From Campylobacterales bacterium (GTDB lineage: Bacteria; Campylobacterota; Campylobacteria; Campylobacterales; QNZT01), in NCBI GenBank assembly GCA_027081495.1, contig JALWKJ010000122.1, positions 1-9,994 on the forward strand: a DNA stretch of 9,994 nt. Direction: 5' to 3'. Within the stretch, counting starts at the first letter, position 1. Each line of letters starts with the position of its first letter. Below the pieces are notes generated by a model. The model searched no databases. It saw nothing but the letters and a program-made list of their open reading frames with translations, and was not told the origin of the DNA. Of this stretch, positions 1 to 7,969 are shown in pieces. The translations under genes were made by a program, and so were the position numbers.

Positions 1-140
1 ATCATGAGCGACCTCACAGTGCCCTTTGCTATCAGCCACCGGCAAAGGTTTCAGGCAGACAAAATGCTGCCTGATATACAATCAAAGACTAACTTTGGAA
101 ATGGTACTACTTTTGGGTGCAGGTCAAGAGGATTGTAATT
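1..140 (+). other. Unassigned GC-rich stretch with three tandem hairpins, possible structured leader RNA
   Basis: The first 60 bases are about 55% G+C by my count, clearly richer than the AT-rich pel genes. Three simple hairpins follow one another: 23-30 with 41-48 (8 pairs including one T-G, 10-base loop), 51-58 with 67-74 (8 perfect pairs, 8-base loop) and 82-87 with 93-98 (6 pairs including one T-G, 5-base loop). None is followed by a T run, so they do not look like terminators. They lie just upstream of the small ORF at 141, which would fit a leader RNA. A plus-strand reading frame is also open from the window edge to a stop at 136-138, so this could instead be the 3' end of an upstream gene, although its 45-residue product resembles nothing I know. 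The hairpins are seen directly; the RNA role is inference, and the strand is assumed from the downstream ORF. Confidence 0.3.
126..132 (+). promoter_or_regulatory. Ribosome binding site of the small ORF
   Basis: The bases AAGAGGA end 8 bases before the ATG at 141. This Shine-Dalgarno-like match with normal spacing is the main reason for taking the 33-codon ORF seriously. Confidence 0.45.
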
Positions 141-242
141 ATGGAGTTTATTATGTATATGTTGCCGATTGGTCTTATCGCTGTTTTTGTGATAGGTTAC
201 TTTGCGGTTAAAAACAAGTGGAAAATCGCTGACTTTTTTTAA
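141..242 (+). CDS. Possible small single-span membrane protein, 33 aa
   Basis: A short ORF starting at ATG 141 and ending at TAA 240-242 encodes 33 residues. Residues 4-23 form one uninterrupted hydrophobic stretch (Ile, Met, Leu, Val, Phe, Gly, Ala). It is followed by the basic segment KNKWK (24-28) and a short IADFF tail. By the positive-inside rule the C-terminus would face the cytoplasm. A good ribosome binding site sits at 126-132. The overall shape is that of small accessory subunits of membrane transporters or oxidases, but I do not recognise a family and assign no function. It is on the opposite strand from the pel genes and converges on pelB, so it is not part of that operon. It could be the last gene of a unit lying to the left, or a standalone small gene behind the hairpins at 23-98. 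A chance ORF is possible because of its length. Confidence 0.45.
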   Translation: MEFIMYMLPIGLIAVFVIGYFAVKNKWKIADFF

Positions 243-326
243 ATTGGTACATTTTTATGATACGAGGTGATAATTGCGGGACAGACAGTATCGTAGGCTA
301 TGGCGTCTGGTCACATCTTTTTATTC
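243..326. other. Short convergent intergenic gap, no clear terminator
   Basis: These 84 bases separate the small plus-strand ORF from the end of pelB. The only structure I see is an imperfect stem, 280-286 with 305-312 (one bulged G), with an 18-base loop and a T5 run at 318-322. That is a weak plus-strand terminator candidate. For the minus strand, where the pel transcript ends, I find no hairpin followed by a T run. Confidence 0.3.
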
Positions 327-3300
327 TTACCAAAACAGATATCTGATTTTCCAGCTAAAATACTCCTGTAAGCGGCTTTTGTTTGCGCTTGAGTACTCTA
401 TTTCAAATCCCAGATAATCTCTGATATTTATCTCTCCCCCGTAACCCGCCTGGATGATATATCCGTATTTTGAACGGTTGTTATATAAAAAAACGCCGTT
501 TGCGTAACTCTTCCAGCTTCTTTGAAAGCGTTCTTTCGCATTTAATCCATATGTCATGTCAAAAGCGATTTGCATGAAACTCTTGGGCAGTCTGTCGTCT
601 TTGGTATATTTTTGCAGTTCGCTCGAAACTCCTATAGATATATCGGGATAAGCTTTCTTTAAAACGAGGCGATAATTTGCAAAAATTTGATCGCTTGAAC
701 CTAAAAATCTTTTCATATCTTTATATCTTGCGTGTTTATAGCCCAAAGAGACGGATTCATTTCGATTTAGTTTGTAAAAAAGCGCCGTTTTTAGCGAATT
801 TTCTTTCGCATAAAGTAAAAGGTAGTTGCTGCTTTGATTGTTTTGGTTGATTTTAGCCGCAACTTGAATGTCGGCTCTTTTGTGTTTATGAGACAATTTC
901 GCTTCAAATCCCAGATAATTTTTCGTTTTATTGAAAAGATCGGTTTTTAAAGATAATTTATAGTTTTTGAACGATTTATAAAGCTCAAACGAGAGAGAGT
1001 TTTGATTTTTTATATTTTTTAAACCGCTTTTTATATTTTTGTTTATCGCGACGGAGGTAACAAGATCCAAATTTTTAAAATTTTTATGTCTGTATGAGAG
1101 TTTGATTTGATCATATTTCAATCCTGAGAGATTTGAGTGTTTAAATTCGCTTTTGATCGTCGGTTTCTTATTCATAACATATTCATAAAATTCGTTTGAA
1201 AAAGCGCCGTTTTCATTGTTTTGTATAGATTCAAACAACAACCGTTCATACTCTTTTTTTGCGCCGGTCGATTTAAGTAGTCGAAGATGATCATTTAGCG
1301 GCAAAAGTCTGTTTTCGTTTTTGATCTCAAGAAGTTTTTTTCCGTCGTTTTGATTTAACGCCATATAAAGAGTTATGTAAAAGTCGTCTATTTTATGAGC
1401 GTTTATCAAAGATTTTATCTTTTGAGTCGCGTCAAAGTCGATAAGGGTCGAGGCGTATAATTGGTAGATGGTTTTTAAATCCAAAAGATTTTCAACCTCT
1501 TTTAGATATTTTTTGACACTAAGCGGATCAAAATGGATTTTAATTCTCGTATAATCGTAAAGTTTACTTTTGTCGTTTTTGAAACCGTTTTTCTCTTTTA
1601 TCTCTTTTTGGGCTAGATTTTTTGCGATCAACATCTGTTTTTGTCGCTCGTTGTCGTCTTCGCTTAAAGAGAGAATATCGGCATATTGCAGATGAAGCTG
1701 CCAGTTTAAGGGATCGTTTTGAAGCGCGAATTTCATCTGTTTTTTCGCTTTTGTTCCAAATTGCAGGGTAAAATATCCAAGCGCGGTCGCTTGAGCGACA
1801 TTTGAATCAAACGGAAAATTTTTTGAGATGAAGTCAAGCTCTCTTTCAAGCAGGTTTTTATTTTTGTATGAGAGTAAAAACCATAGATAAGAAGTATGAA
1901 TCTCTTTTGATTTAGGATCTATTTTTATCGCCTCTCTAAACTCTCTTAACGCTTTTTTATACCGTTTTTTTCGTTGCCAAATATCCGCTTTTACGAGATG
2001 AAAGTATGATTCTTTTTCAAGCTTTTGTGAAAGTTTTTCGTCGAGATTTTTTATAACGGAGTATAACCTTTCATATTTATGCGACTTTGACAAGATAGAG
2101 GCAAGACGATAAAATGAATTTTTTGAAGGATTGTTTTGAAAATCTTTTTCGGCTATAAAAAGCGCATATTTTTCATCTCTATTTACGGAGAGAAAAAAGA
2201 GTCTTTCAAAATCGCTTTTTCTTAAAATATCAAGTTTTTGCATCTGTTTTAAAATCTCAAACAGGCTCTCCTCTTTTTGCGTTATATATGCGCTATTTGC
2301 AAACAGGTACCATAACTCTTTTTTCTTAAAAAGAGACTTTTTCGAGTTTTTATAAAGAAGATCGTAAACTTTTTTATATCTTTTTTTGCTAAATAATTTA
2401 GCGGCGTATTTATATAATAGATCATGATCATCGCGAAAAATTTTTGAATAGTTTATGAACGATTCTTCAACCGTATCAAAATCTTCATATTCGCTTTGAA
2501 GTCGGATTTTCGATTTTAAAATCTCCGTGCGACGCTCTTTTTTGTAGTAAGATTCAAAAAAATCGGCTCCTTCTTTAAAATTCCCCTCTTTTTTATAGAG
2601 TTCATAAAGCTTTTTCATATACTCTTTTTCATATCTTTTTAAAAGTTTTCGGATATATATTTTTTTAAGAGCGCTTGAGTCGTGAGATGACGATGCGAGA
2701 TTTTGCAAAATATTGAGATATTTATCGGATTTGTCTCTAAAAAGAAGCTCTTTTGCATATTTTTTTATCTTTAGAGTATCGTTTTTCCATAAGGCGATTT
2801 GAAGAGCCTCTTTTTTCCAATAGATATCTTTTTTGAAATATTTTACGTCCGTATCGACTAGTTTTTGCGCATTTTTTAAATCGCCGTTATAGAGCGAGAC
2901 TTTTAAAAAAAGACGAAGAAGCTTCGGGTTCTGTCGTAAAAGCGCGCCGTTTTTTTCACTCAAAAGAGTTACGAAAGATTTCGCGTCGTCGAGTTTTTTG
3001 TACGAAAGATAGAGTTTTATAATTTTTTGACAAGCCAAAGAATCTTTTATAAAAGATTTTTGATGCTCTTTTATAAAAGAGAGAGCTTTTTTCTCATCTT
3101 TTATTTGAAAATAGAGTCCGGCGGTATCGAAAAATAGATCGGGTCTTTTGTATTTTAAAAATCTCTTTTCATACGCCTTCGCCATTTTTTTATACTCTTT
3201 TTTCAACGAGTAGTGTGAGATTAAAAGATTAAAAAGTTTTTCACTTTTAGAATTTGATATGCCGTATTTTAAAAGTTTTAATCCCTCTTCTTTTTTCTCT

Positions 3301-3875
3301 ATCTCTTTTGCGAGAAAAAAGGCTTTTATCACTTCGTTTTCATCTATGCTTTTCTCATGTCGCACTCTTTTTTTTAAAGCGTCGAATCTTATCTTTTTTA
3401 AACCAAGCTCGGCAGATTCGTTTAAAACAAAATACCAGAGCGAAGGATTGTCGCTTTTTAAAAACTCTTTAAGCTCTTCTTTCAACTCTTTTGAAAGTTT
3501 TGTTTTTTCATTTTTATCGGTTTGAGTTTTGTATCTTCCTTTTATGAGGTGGTAGTTTAAGATTTTAGAGTGTTCTTCGTCTAATTTTGCATTTTTTTGA
3601 AATAACTCAAAAGCCTCTTTTGCCTCTTTTATCTTTCCCATTCCAAGATAGGCGTTTATGAGTCTTAACCAGTTTTTGGGATTGTTCGCATAGGCGTTTG
3701 CAATGTTTTTGAGGTAGATGATAGTCAAATCGTAGTTTCTCTTTTCGCTGTCTATCAGTTTTTCTATACTGTTTTTCGGGAAGAAAAGTATTAAAAGGGA
3801 TATCGTCAACGCCACTATGGCTAGCAACTCGTAAAGCGAGGTGACTTTCGGTTCGTTTTTATTTTCTCTTGACAA
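327..3875 (-). CDS. pelB: PelB: TPR scaffold and outer-membrane beta-barrel exporter of Pel polysaccharide
   Basis: PelB carries the finished Pel polymer through the periplasm and across the outer membrane. Numbering from the TTG at 3881 (1184 residues; the Pseudomonas protein is close to 1190), one transmembrane helix lies at about 17-34 and anchors the N-terminus in the inner membrane. A long alpha-helical TPR-like region covers about 50-900; its clearest repeat, at 625-658, ends KALREFREAIKIDPKS. From about 910 to the end the pattern changes to alternating polar and hydrophobic beta-strands, and the chain ends in the aromatic YLFW typical of an outer-membrane barrel. I chose TTG 3875 because GAGG at 3882-3885 stands 6 bases before it, whereas it directly abuts TTG 3881. 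No ATG is available near the start. The gene overlaps the end of pelA by 17 bases. TPR and barrel are both strongly Lys-rich. The family assignment rests on architecture, length and position after pelA. Confidence 0.9.
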   Translation of the reverse strand: MSRENKNEPKVTSLYELLAIVALTISLLILFFPKNSIEKLIDSEKRNYDLTIIYLKNIANAYANNPKNWLRLINAYLGMGKIKEAKEAFELFQKNAKLDEEHSKILNYHLIKGRYKTQTDKNEKTKLSKELKEELKEFLKSDNPSLWYFVLNESAELGLKKIRFDALKKRVRHEKSIDENEVIKAFFLAKEIEKKEEGLKLLKYGISNSKSEKLFNLLISHYSLKKEYKKMAKAYEKRFLKYKRPDLFFDTAGLYFQIKDEKKALSFIKEHQKSFIKDSLACQKIIKLYLSYKKLDDAKSFVTLLSEKNGALLRQNPKLLRLFLKVSLYNGDLKNAQKLVDTDVKYFKKDIYWKKEALQIALWKNDTLKIKKYAKELLFRDKSDKYLNILQNLASSSHDSSALKKIYIRKLLKRYEKEYMKKLYELYKKEGNFKEGADFFESYYKKERRTEILKSKIRLQSEYEDFDTVEESFINYSKIFRDDHDLLYKYAAKLFSKKRYKKVYDLLYKNSKKSLFKKKELWYLFANSAYITQKEESLFEILKQMQKLDILRKSDFERLFFLSVNRDEKYALFIAEKDFQNNPSKNSFYRLASILSKSHKYERLYSVIKNLDEKLSQKLEKESYFHLVKADIWQRKKRYKKALREFREAIKIDPKSKEIHTSYLWFLLSYKNKNLLERELDFISKNFPFDSNVAQATALGYFTLQFGTKAKKQMKFALQNDPLNWQLHLQYADILSLSEDDNERQKQMLIAKNLAQKEIKEKNGFKNDKSKLYDYTRIKIHFDPLSVKKYLKEVENLLDLKTIYQLYASTLIDFDATQKIKSLINAHKIDDFYITLYMALNQNDGKKLLEIKNENRLLPLNDHLRLLKSTGAKKEYERLLFESIQNNENGAFSNEFYEYVMNKKPTIKSEFKHSNLSGLKYDQIKLSYRHKNFKNLDLVTSVAINKNIKSGLKNIKNQNSLSFELYKSFKNYKLSLKTDLFNKTKNYLGFEAKLSHKHKRADIQVAAKINQNNQSSNYLLLYAKENSLKTALFYKLNRNESVSLGYKHARYKDMKRFLGSSDQIFANYRLVLKKAYPDISIGVSSELQKYTKDDRLPKSFMQIAFDMTYGLNAKERFQRSWKSYANGVFLYNNRSKYGYIIQAGYGGEINIRDYLGFEIEYSSANKSRLQEYFSWKIRYLFW

Positions 3876-6615
3876 ATACAACCTCGATAGTGTCGTTTGC
3901 GCGGGCTTTTACTAAAAGAGTGTCGGCGCTTTTTTTAACGGATATCTTTTTTTTGTCGTATAAGAGTCTAAAATTTTTGCTCATATGAAAAGAAGCTTCA
4001 AGCTTTACATATGAACGAAGTTTAAAAATCGTTTTGTTTTCATCTTTAAAAAAATCGATGAGTTTTGCGTTTGATTCTTTTAGGTAAATGTCGTTTGGTT
4101 TTTTTTCGCTCAGTATAAGCGTATGCTCTTTTTTGTTATCAAGATGTATGTATCTTGCGTATTTTTCATCCCAAAAGCCGATAACGCCTTTTGAATTTTT
4201 TAAATCGGGATATCCTTTTTGTTTTGGTATTCTAAGAGTCCTGAGTTTTGCGTTATTTTTTATAAAATATCCATTATCTATTTTAAATATCACCGTTTTA
4301 TAAAAATCATGAGCAATATCTATATATTCGGATGTAAAAATCGGAATGGTTTTTTGTTTTTGCACCCATTTGTAAACTTTATGAAGCGCGTTTAAAGAGG
4401 CTCTTTTTGATGCCGAATAAAAATGATAGTAAATATTTAGCGGTTTGAGTCGTCTTGGGCTTTGGGTTAGTTTGAAAGTCTCTATCACTTTTTGATAACC
4501 CCAAAACGGTCCTTTCCAGTCGTTCGTATAGATGTTTTCGTTTTGCATAGCTACATATATTTGCCAAAAAGATCCTCTTTTGATTCCAAACGGAGCTATT
4601 CGTCCAAGCCACGGAAAATCGTCGGTTATCGTCGTATCTCCGCCGTTTATCGATTTTATATTATTGATCTCGCACTCTCTTAAAGCTTTTTTATCCGGCA
4701 GACAATCTCCCGTCCAAAAAAACAGTTTGCATTTTTTTTCACTTTTTTTAAGAATTTTTTCGTTGATATAACTTATACTGTCGTCAATCTCTCTTTTTAG
4801 AGAAAAACGATAGTTTTTTATAGGAAGATGGTAGCTTTGCTCCAAATTTTTCGAAATCTCGGAATTTGTCAGTTTTTGCCATTTAAACGGGTGGGAAAAG
4901 CTATGGGAAGAGGGTTCTACAAAAGGTAAAGAGAATATTTTTTTCGCGATTTTTTCCATTTTCGACGAGATTTTCGGATATAGTCCGTTTTTTGAGATTT
5001 CTCCTTCGATAATCGATATAGAATGGGGAAGAGGATATTTTTTTAATATATCTTTCAAAAGAATTTGCGACGCGTATTTTTTGGGATTAAACCGAGCTTT
5101 TTCTATAAAGCCGTCGCCGTCGATATGGATAAAAAGATTTCTTCGTCCGTTTTGTGTCGTAGGATCGGGCGCGGGAAAAGAAGCGAGTTTTAATGCGTTT
5201 TTAAAAAGAGCGAAAGGATCGACGCTCCACATCGGTTCGTTGTCGATATCCCGCGTAAAGCTTTTGCCAAGCCCGTATCCTCCCCATGAAGTAATCGCCG
5301 CGGCGTCAAAACTCTCTTTTTGAGAGTTTTGAGCTTTTACCAATACTCTCGCGTTTTTCGCTCTAAGTAAAAAATCGATATTATCGACGAGTGTCGGAAG
5401 TTCGAAATCCATGATTTTGTCTTTGTAAATCACTTTAGAGTATAAAGATAAATTTGAAGGTGAATTTTTAAAATAAAGACCCAGCTTTTTAGCCCTTTTT
5501 TCATTCATCTTAAAGCCGAATTCATTCATGAATAAAATCTTTTGGCCATGTTTTATAAGGGTATATATCCAGTCGAAAAATCTTTTTTCGTCTTTCGCGT
5601 ATCGGTCGATCCATACTATGACGCCGGCGTATCTGTTTATATCGGCGTCGGGTAGAGAGTTTTTGATATCTTTTAAGATGGGGATAAATCCCAGGTATTC
5701 AAGCGGCATACTCGCTAAGAGGTGAGCGCTTGAATAGACCTTGTCGCCGTCTTTTAAAAAAGTCGAGTCGTAAAGTATCAGCACCTCTCTTTTGATCTTA
5801 TTTTTATAAGAGGTCGGAAACTCTTTGAGATATATATCGCTTAAAATTCCGATATATCCCTCTTTGTCTAATTTTTTGGCGATTTTTTTTCTCTCTTCCT
5901 GTTTATAAGGGGGCAGATAATCTATAACGATAGGAATAAGTGAGCACTCTTTTGCTTCGTTTAATCGGGCTCTTATCCATTTTGCGTCTTTTTTCGGAAT
6001 ATCGATATATGTTTTATTTTTCGGATCTATGCCTTTATAAAGCGATTCTATCGCAAACGCGTCAACGCTTTGGCATAATCGATCCATCACTTCGACGCCT
6101 CTGTTTGCCACAATAAACGCGTGAGGAAACTTTTCTCTTATCTTTTTTATTATTTTAGACAAGGCTTTTGTTTGAGCGGCTCTTTTTTCTTTTTTCATTT
6201 TAAGAGAAAAGATGGAATCAAGAGTATCCAAAAAGAAATTTCTATATCCTCTATCATATAGTTTTTGCATCTTTTTTAATAAAAACTTTTGATAATCCTC
6301 GTTTGTAAGATCGGCTATTTTAGAACCCCACGCGCTGTTGTCGGAGAGTATCCACGCGCTGTTTGAGTCGATGTTTTTATGCCTCCAGCTTTCAAACTCT
6401 CCGATGCTGACATATGCGACTAGTTTTTTCGGATATCTTTTTACCCAGATAGGATCTATCTGATCGGGATCGATTACGATTTTGTCAAATTCCGTCATCA
6501 ACTGTTCGCTCGGATCGTTTGCGTAATATATTCCGATCGAGAGTTTATCGGAGGCAAACGCGTTTAGCGTAAAGAGGATTAAAAAGATTATCTTACTGTA
6601 ACATATATGTTTCAT
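3859..6615 (-). CDS. pelA: PelA: periplasmic Pel hydrolase and deacetylase
   Basis: PelA trims and partly deacetylates the N-acetylgalactosamine-rich Pel polymer in the periplasm. The 918 residues (Pseudomonas PelA is about 948) begin with a signal peptide (1-21, hydrophobic IIFLILFTLNAFA). A TIM-barrel hydrolase of the GH166/GH114-like type covers about 25-265, with FLDTLDS (129-134 core, D130 and D133) and AIES, where E190 fits the known catalytic glutamate. A middle alpha/beta domain at about 276-480 resembles the reductase-like domain of PelA. The deacetylase (CE18 type) follows: D499 and D501 in HIDGDGF, then H571 and H575 in HSFSH, as metal and base residues. Further signatures are WTGDCLP (635-640), NGGDT (657-661) and YYHFYSA (729-735). 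A beta-rich C-terminal domain ends the protein. ATG 6613-6615 has a perfect AGGAGG 7 bases upstream. The gene overlaps pelG by 23 bases. The residue assignments use remembered Pseudomonas numbering. Confidence 0.94.
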   Translation of the reverse strand: MKHICYSKIIFLILFTLNAFASDKLSIGIYYANDPSEQLMTEFDKIVIDPDQIDPIWVKRYPKKLVAYVSIGEFESWRHKNIDSNSAWILSDNSAWGSKIADLTNEDYQKFLLKKMQKLYDRGYRNFFLDTLDSIFSLKMKKEKRAAQTKALSKIIKKIREKFPHAFIVANRGVEVMDRLCQSVDAFAIESLYKGIDPKNKTYIDIPKKDAKWIRARLNEAKECSLIPIVIDYLPPYKQEERKKIAKKLDKEGYIGILSDIYLKEFPTSYKNKIKREVLILYDSTFLKDGDKVYSSAHLLASMPLEYLGFIPILKDIKNSLPDADINRYAGVIVWIDRYAKDEKRFFDWIYTLIKHGQKILFMNEFGFKMNEKRAKKLGLYFKNSPSNLSLYSKVIYKDKIMDFELPTLVDNIDFLLRAKNARVLVKAQNSQKESFDAAAITSWGGYGLGKSFTRDIDNEPMWSVDPFALFKNALKLASFPAPDPTTQNGRRNLFIHIDGDGFIEKARFNPKKYASQILLKDILKKYPLPHSISIIEGEISKNGLYPKISSKMEKIAKKIFSLPFVEPSSHSFSHPFKWQKLTNSEISKNLEQSYHLPIKNYRFSLKREIDDSISYINEKILKKSEKKCKLFFWTGDCLPDKKALRECEINNIKSINGGDTTITDDFPWLGRIAPFGIKRGSFWQIYVAMQNENIYTNDWKGPFWGYQKVIETFKLTQSPRRLKPLNIYYHFYSASKRASLNALHKVYKWVQKQKTIPIFTSEYIDIAHDFYKTVIFKIDNGYFIKNNAKLRTLRIPKQKGYPDLKNSKGVIGFWDEKYARYIHLDNKKEHTLILSEKKPNDIYLKESNAKLIDFFKDENKTIFKLRSYVKLEASFHMSKNFRLLYDKKKISVKKSADTLLVKARANDTIEVVFVKRK
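3882..3885 (-). promoter_or_regulatory. Ribosome binding site deciding the pelB TTG start
   Basis: GAGG on the minus strand lies inside the 3' end of pelA. It is 6 bases upstream of TTG 3875 and 0 bases upstream of TTG 3881, which favours 3875 as the start (1182 residues). Confidence 0.5.
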
Positions 6616-7969
6616 ACTCTAACCTCCTCATAGTGTATCCTAGCCAAATAAGAGAGATTATAAAGACTATCAAAAGCGAAAGAGCAAAACCGTAACCGAA
6701 GAAGAAAGGACCCGCAAGTATGGATAGATAACTGCCTAAAGCGTTTAAAATAAAAAATAAAATACTCAAAACCATCGCCTCCCTTTGTCTGTCAAGATAA
6801 AACAAAATCGCCAGCACGGACATAAATCCAAGCTGTAACTGCGTTCCTATTAAATCTATATAAAATAAAGAGAGGTAAAGTTGCGGGAGATTCAGCAAAG
6901 AGAAGAGGGGTTTTGAAATCATGAATAAAATGAGATTGAAAATACCCTGAACTATGAGTATCTCTCTTAGCGCAAGGCGGATCGTATCGATCATTTTGTA
7001 TCGCTCTTTTCTTATCTGGCTTAGTGTTCCCTTTTCCCTGACGGCATCGTAAAATTTGTCGTAATTTTCGGAAAAGTCGGCTTCGAGTCTATAAAAAAAG
7101 ACCGCCATTCCGGGAATTATGGCAAGATAAGCCAAAAATATAGGCAAATCGTAAACTATCGAAGTTCGAAGATTATCGACAACGAAATATCCGGTAATTG
7201 GGGAGTACCAAAAGATAATCTTATCTATCCAGATTCCTAAATTGTAAAAAAGCCCCGTAATTCCGAGTTTAAAGTAAAAGCTCCTTTTGTCGAAAAAATC
7301 AAATCTTATCAGATACGCCGAGGGATAGTGATAGATTATCGCCATGACCAATATAAAAAAAAGAAGAATATTCCCCAGTAAAAAGGCAAAAAGAAGACCC
7401 TCTTTGGAGTACTCCTTAAAAAATACGGCCAGTATGAAAATAAGCGCGTAACTTACGCCATAGGCGATTATGGTTATTTTAAAAAAGCGAAGGCTCGTTG
7501 CTAGTATGTTTGTTATCCATACGCCGTTTAGAGTTAAAAATGTTGAGATAAACAGTATGAGAAAAAGATTGCTTTGAGAATAAAAAAGCCATAAAGAAAA
7601 GGGTATGACAAAAAGCGCCCCGATTATAAATATAACGACAATGAGTCCAAAAAAGTTAGGCAGCACCAGATACTCTTTTTTCTCAAAGATTCTATCCGCC
7701 ACGAACCGAGTAAAAGGGAGTTGAAAAAAGCTGCTAAAAATCAGACTTGAAGCGAGCATCAGCACATAAGTTACGATCGATTGAAATTCGCTCGTTTGAG
7801 CTTGCGCGCCGGAAATTGCAAACGATACGAATCCTATCGCCATCATGACTATCATCGATATTACCCAAGGACCGCTGCTTAAAACCGCCGAAATCGTATA
7901 AGTCTCCAACATAGAGGAGAGAGTTCCTTTTTTGAGTATCTTTTTTAACTCAAAACCTATCCCCGCCAT
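6593..7969 (-). CDS. pelG: PelG: inner-membrane transporter of the Pel synthase complex
   Basis: PelG is the polytopic inner-membrane partner of PelD, PelE and PelF and is thought to move the growing Pel chain across the cytoplasmic membrane. The 458 residues match the usual family length of about 456. The N-terminus MAGIGFELKKIL and the GPWV motif at 33-36 are family hallmarks. About 12 hydrophobic spans can be seen, roughly at 27-51, 64-84, 103-126, 133-155, 165-184, 191-213, 232-253, 275-293, 333-352, 365-392, 398-418 and 422-446. A charged loop (about 294-332) separates the last four spans from the rest. The fold is related to the MOP flippase superfamily. ATG 7967-7969 is preceded by AAAAGG at 7977-7982, 7 bases away. 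The start overlaps the end of pelF by 13 bases and the stop lies inside pelA, so all three genes are coupled. I see no defect. Confidence 0.93.
   Translation of the reverse strand: MAGIGFELKKILKKGTLSSMLETYTISAVLSSGPWVISMIVMMAIGFVSFAISGAQAQTSEFQSIVTYVLMLASSLIFSSFFQLPFTRFVADRIFEKKEYLVLPNFFGLIVVIFIIGALFVIPFSLWLFYSQSNLFLILFISTFLTLNGVWITNILATSLRFFKITIIAYGVSYALIFILAVFFKEYSKEGLLFAFLLGNILLFFILVMAIIYHYPSAYLIRFDFFDKRSFYFKLGITGLFYNLGIWIDKIIFWYSPITGYFVVDNLRTSIVYDLPIFLAYLAIIPGMAVFFYRLEADFSENYDKFYDAVREKGTLSQIRKERYKMIDTIRLALREILIVQGIFNLILFMISKPLFSLLNLPQLYLSLFYIDLIGTQLQLGFMSVLAILFYLDRQREAMVLSILFFILNALGSYLSILAGPFFFGYGFALSLLIVFIISLIWLGYTMRRLEYETYMLQ
6623..6628 (-). promoter_or_regulatory. Perfect Shine-Dalgarno of pelA
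   Basis: AGGAGG on the minus strand is 7 bases upstream of the pelA ATG and lies within the last codons of pelG. It is the strongest ribosome binding site in the window and would let pelA be made at high level even though it is internal to the operon. Confidence 0.8.

Noticed and set aside
11..74. Resemblance to a glycine riboswitch (CACCG, GCAAAG and TTTCAGG in the right order)
   Set aside because: The conserved GAAGG after CACC and the GGAC after CAGG are missing. No purine-rich GAGAG partner for the CTCTC-like strand is present, and the local hairpins pair differently. An Infernal run with RF00504 would settle it.
26..211. Plus-strand ORF of 61 codons overlapping the small membrane protein in another frame
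   Set aside because: It needs a TTG start with no Shine-Dalgarno sequence, runs across the hairpins, and its product is a low-complexity mix rich in Cys and Tyr without a domain pattern. The 33-codon ORF in the other frame has the better signal.
280..322. Possible intrinsic terminator on the plus strand
   Set aside because: The stem has a bulge and only 7 pairs, the loop is 18 bases, and the T run begins 5 bases after the stem. It is too weak to call as a feature.
257..346. Plus-strand ORF of 29 codons starting at ATG 257
   Set aside because: It has no ribosome binding site, runs into the end of pelB on the other strand and has no recognisable pattern.
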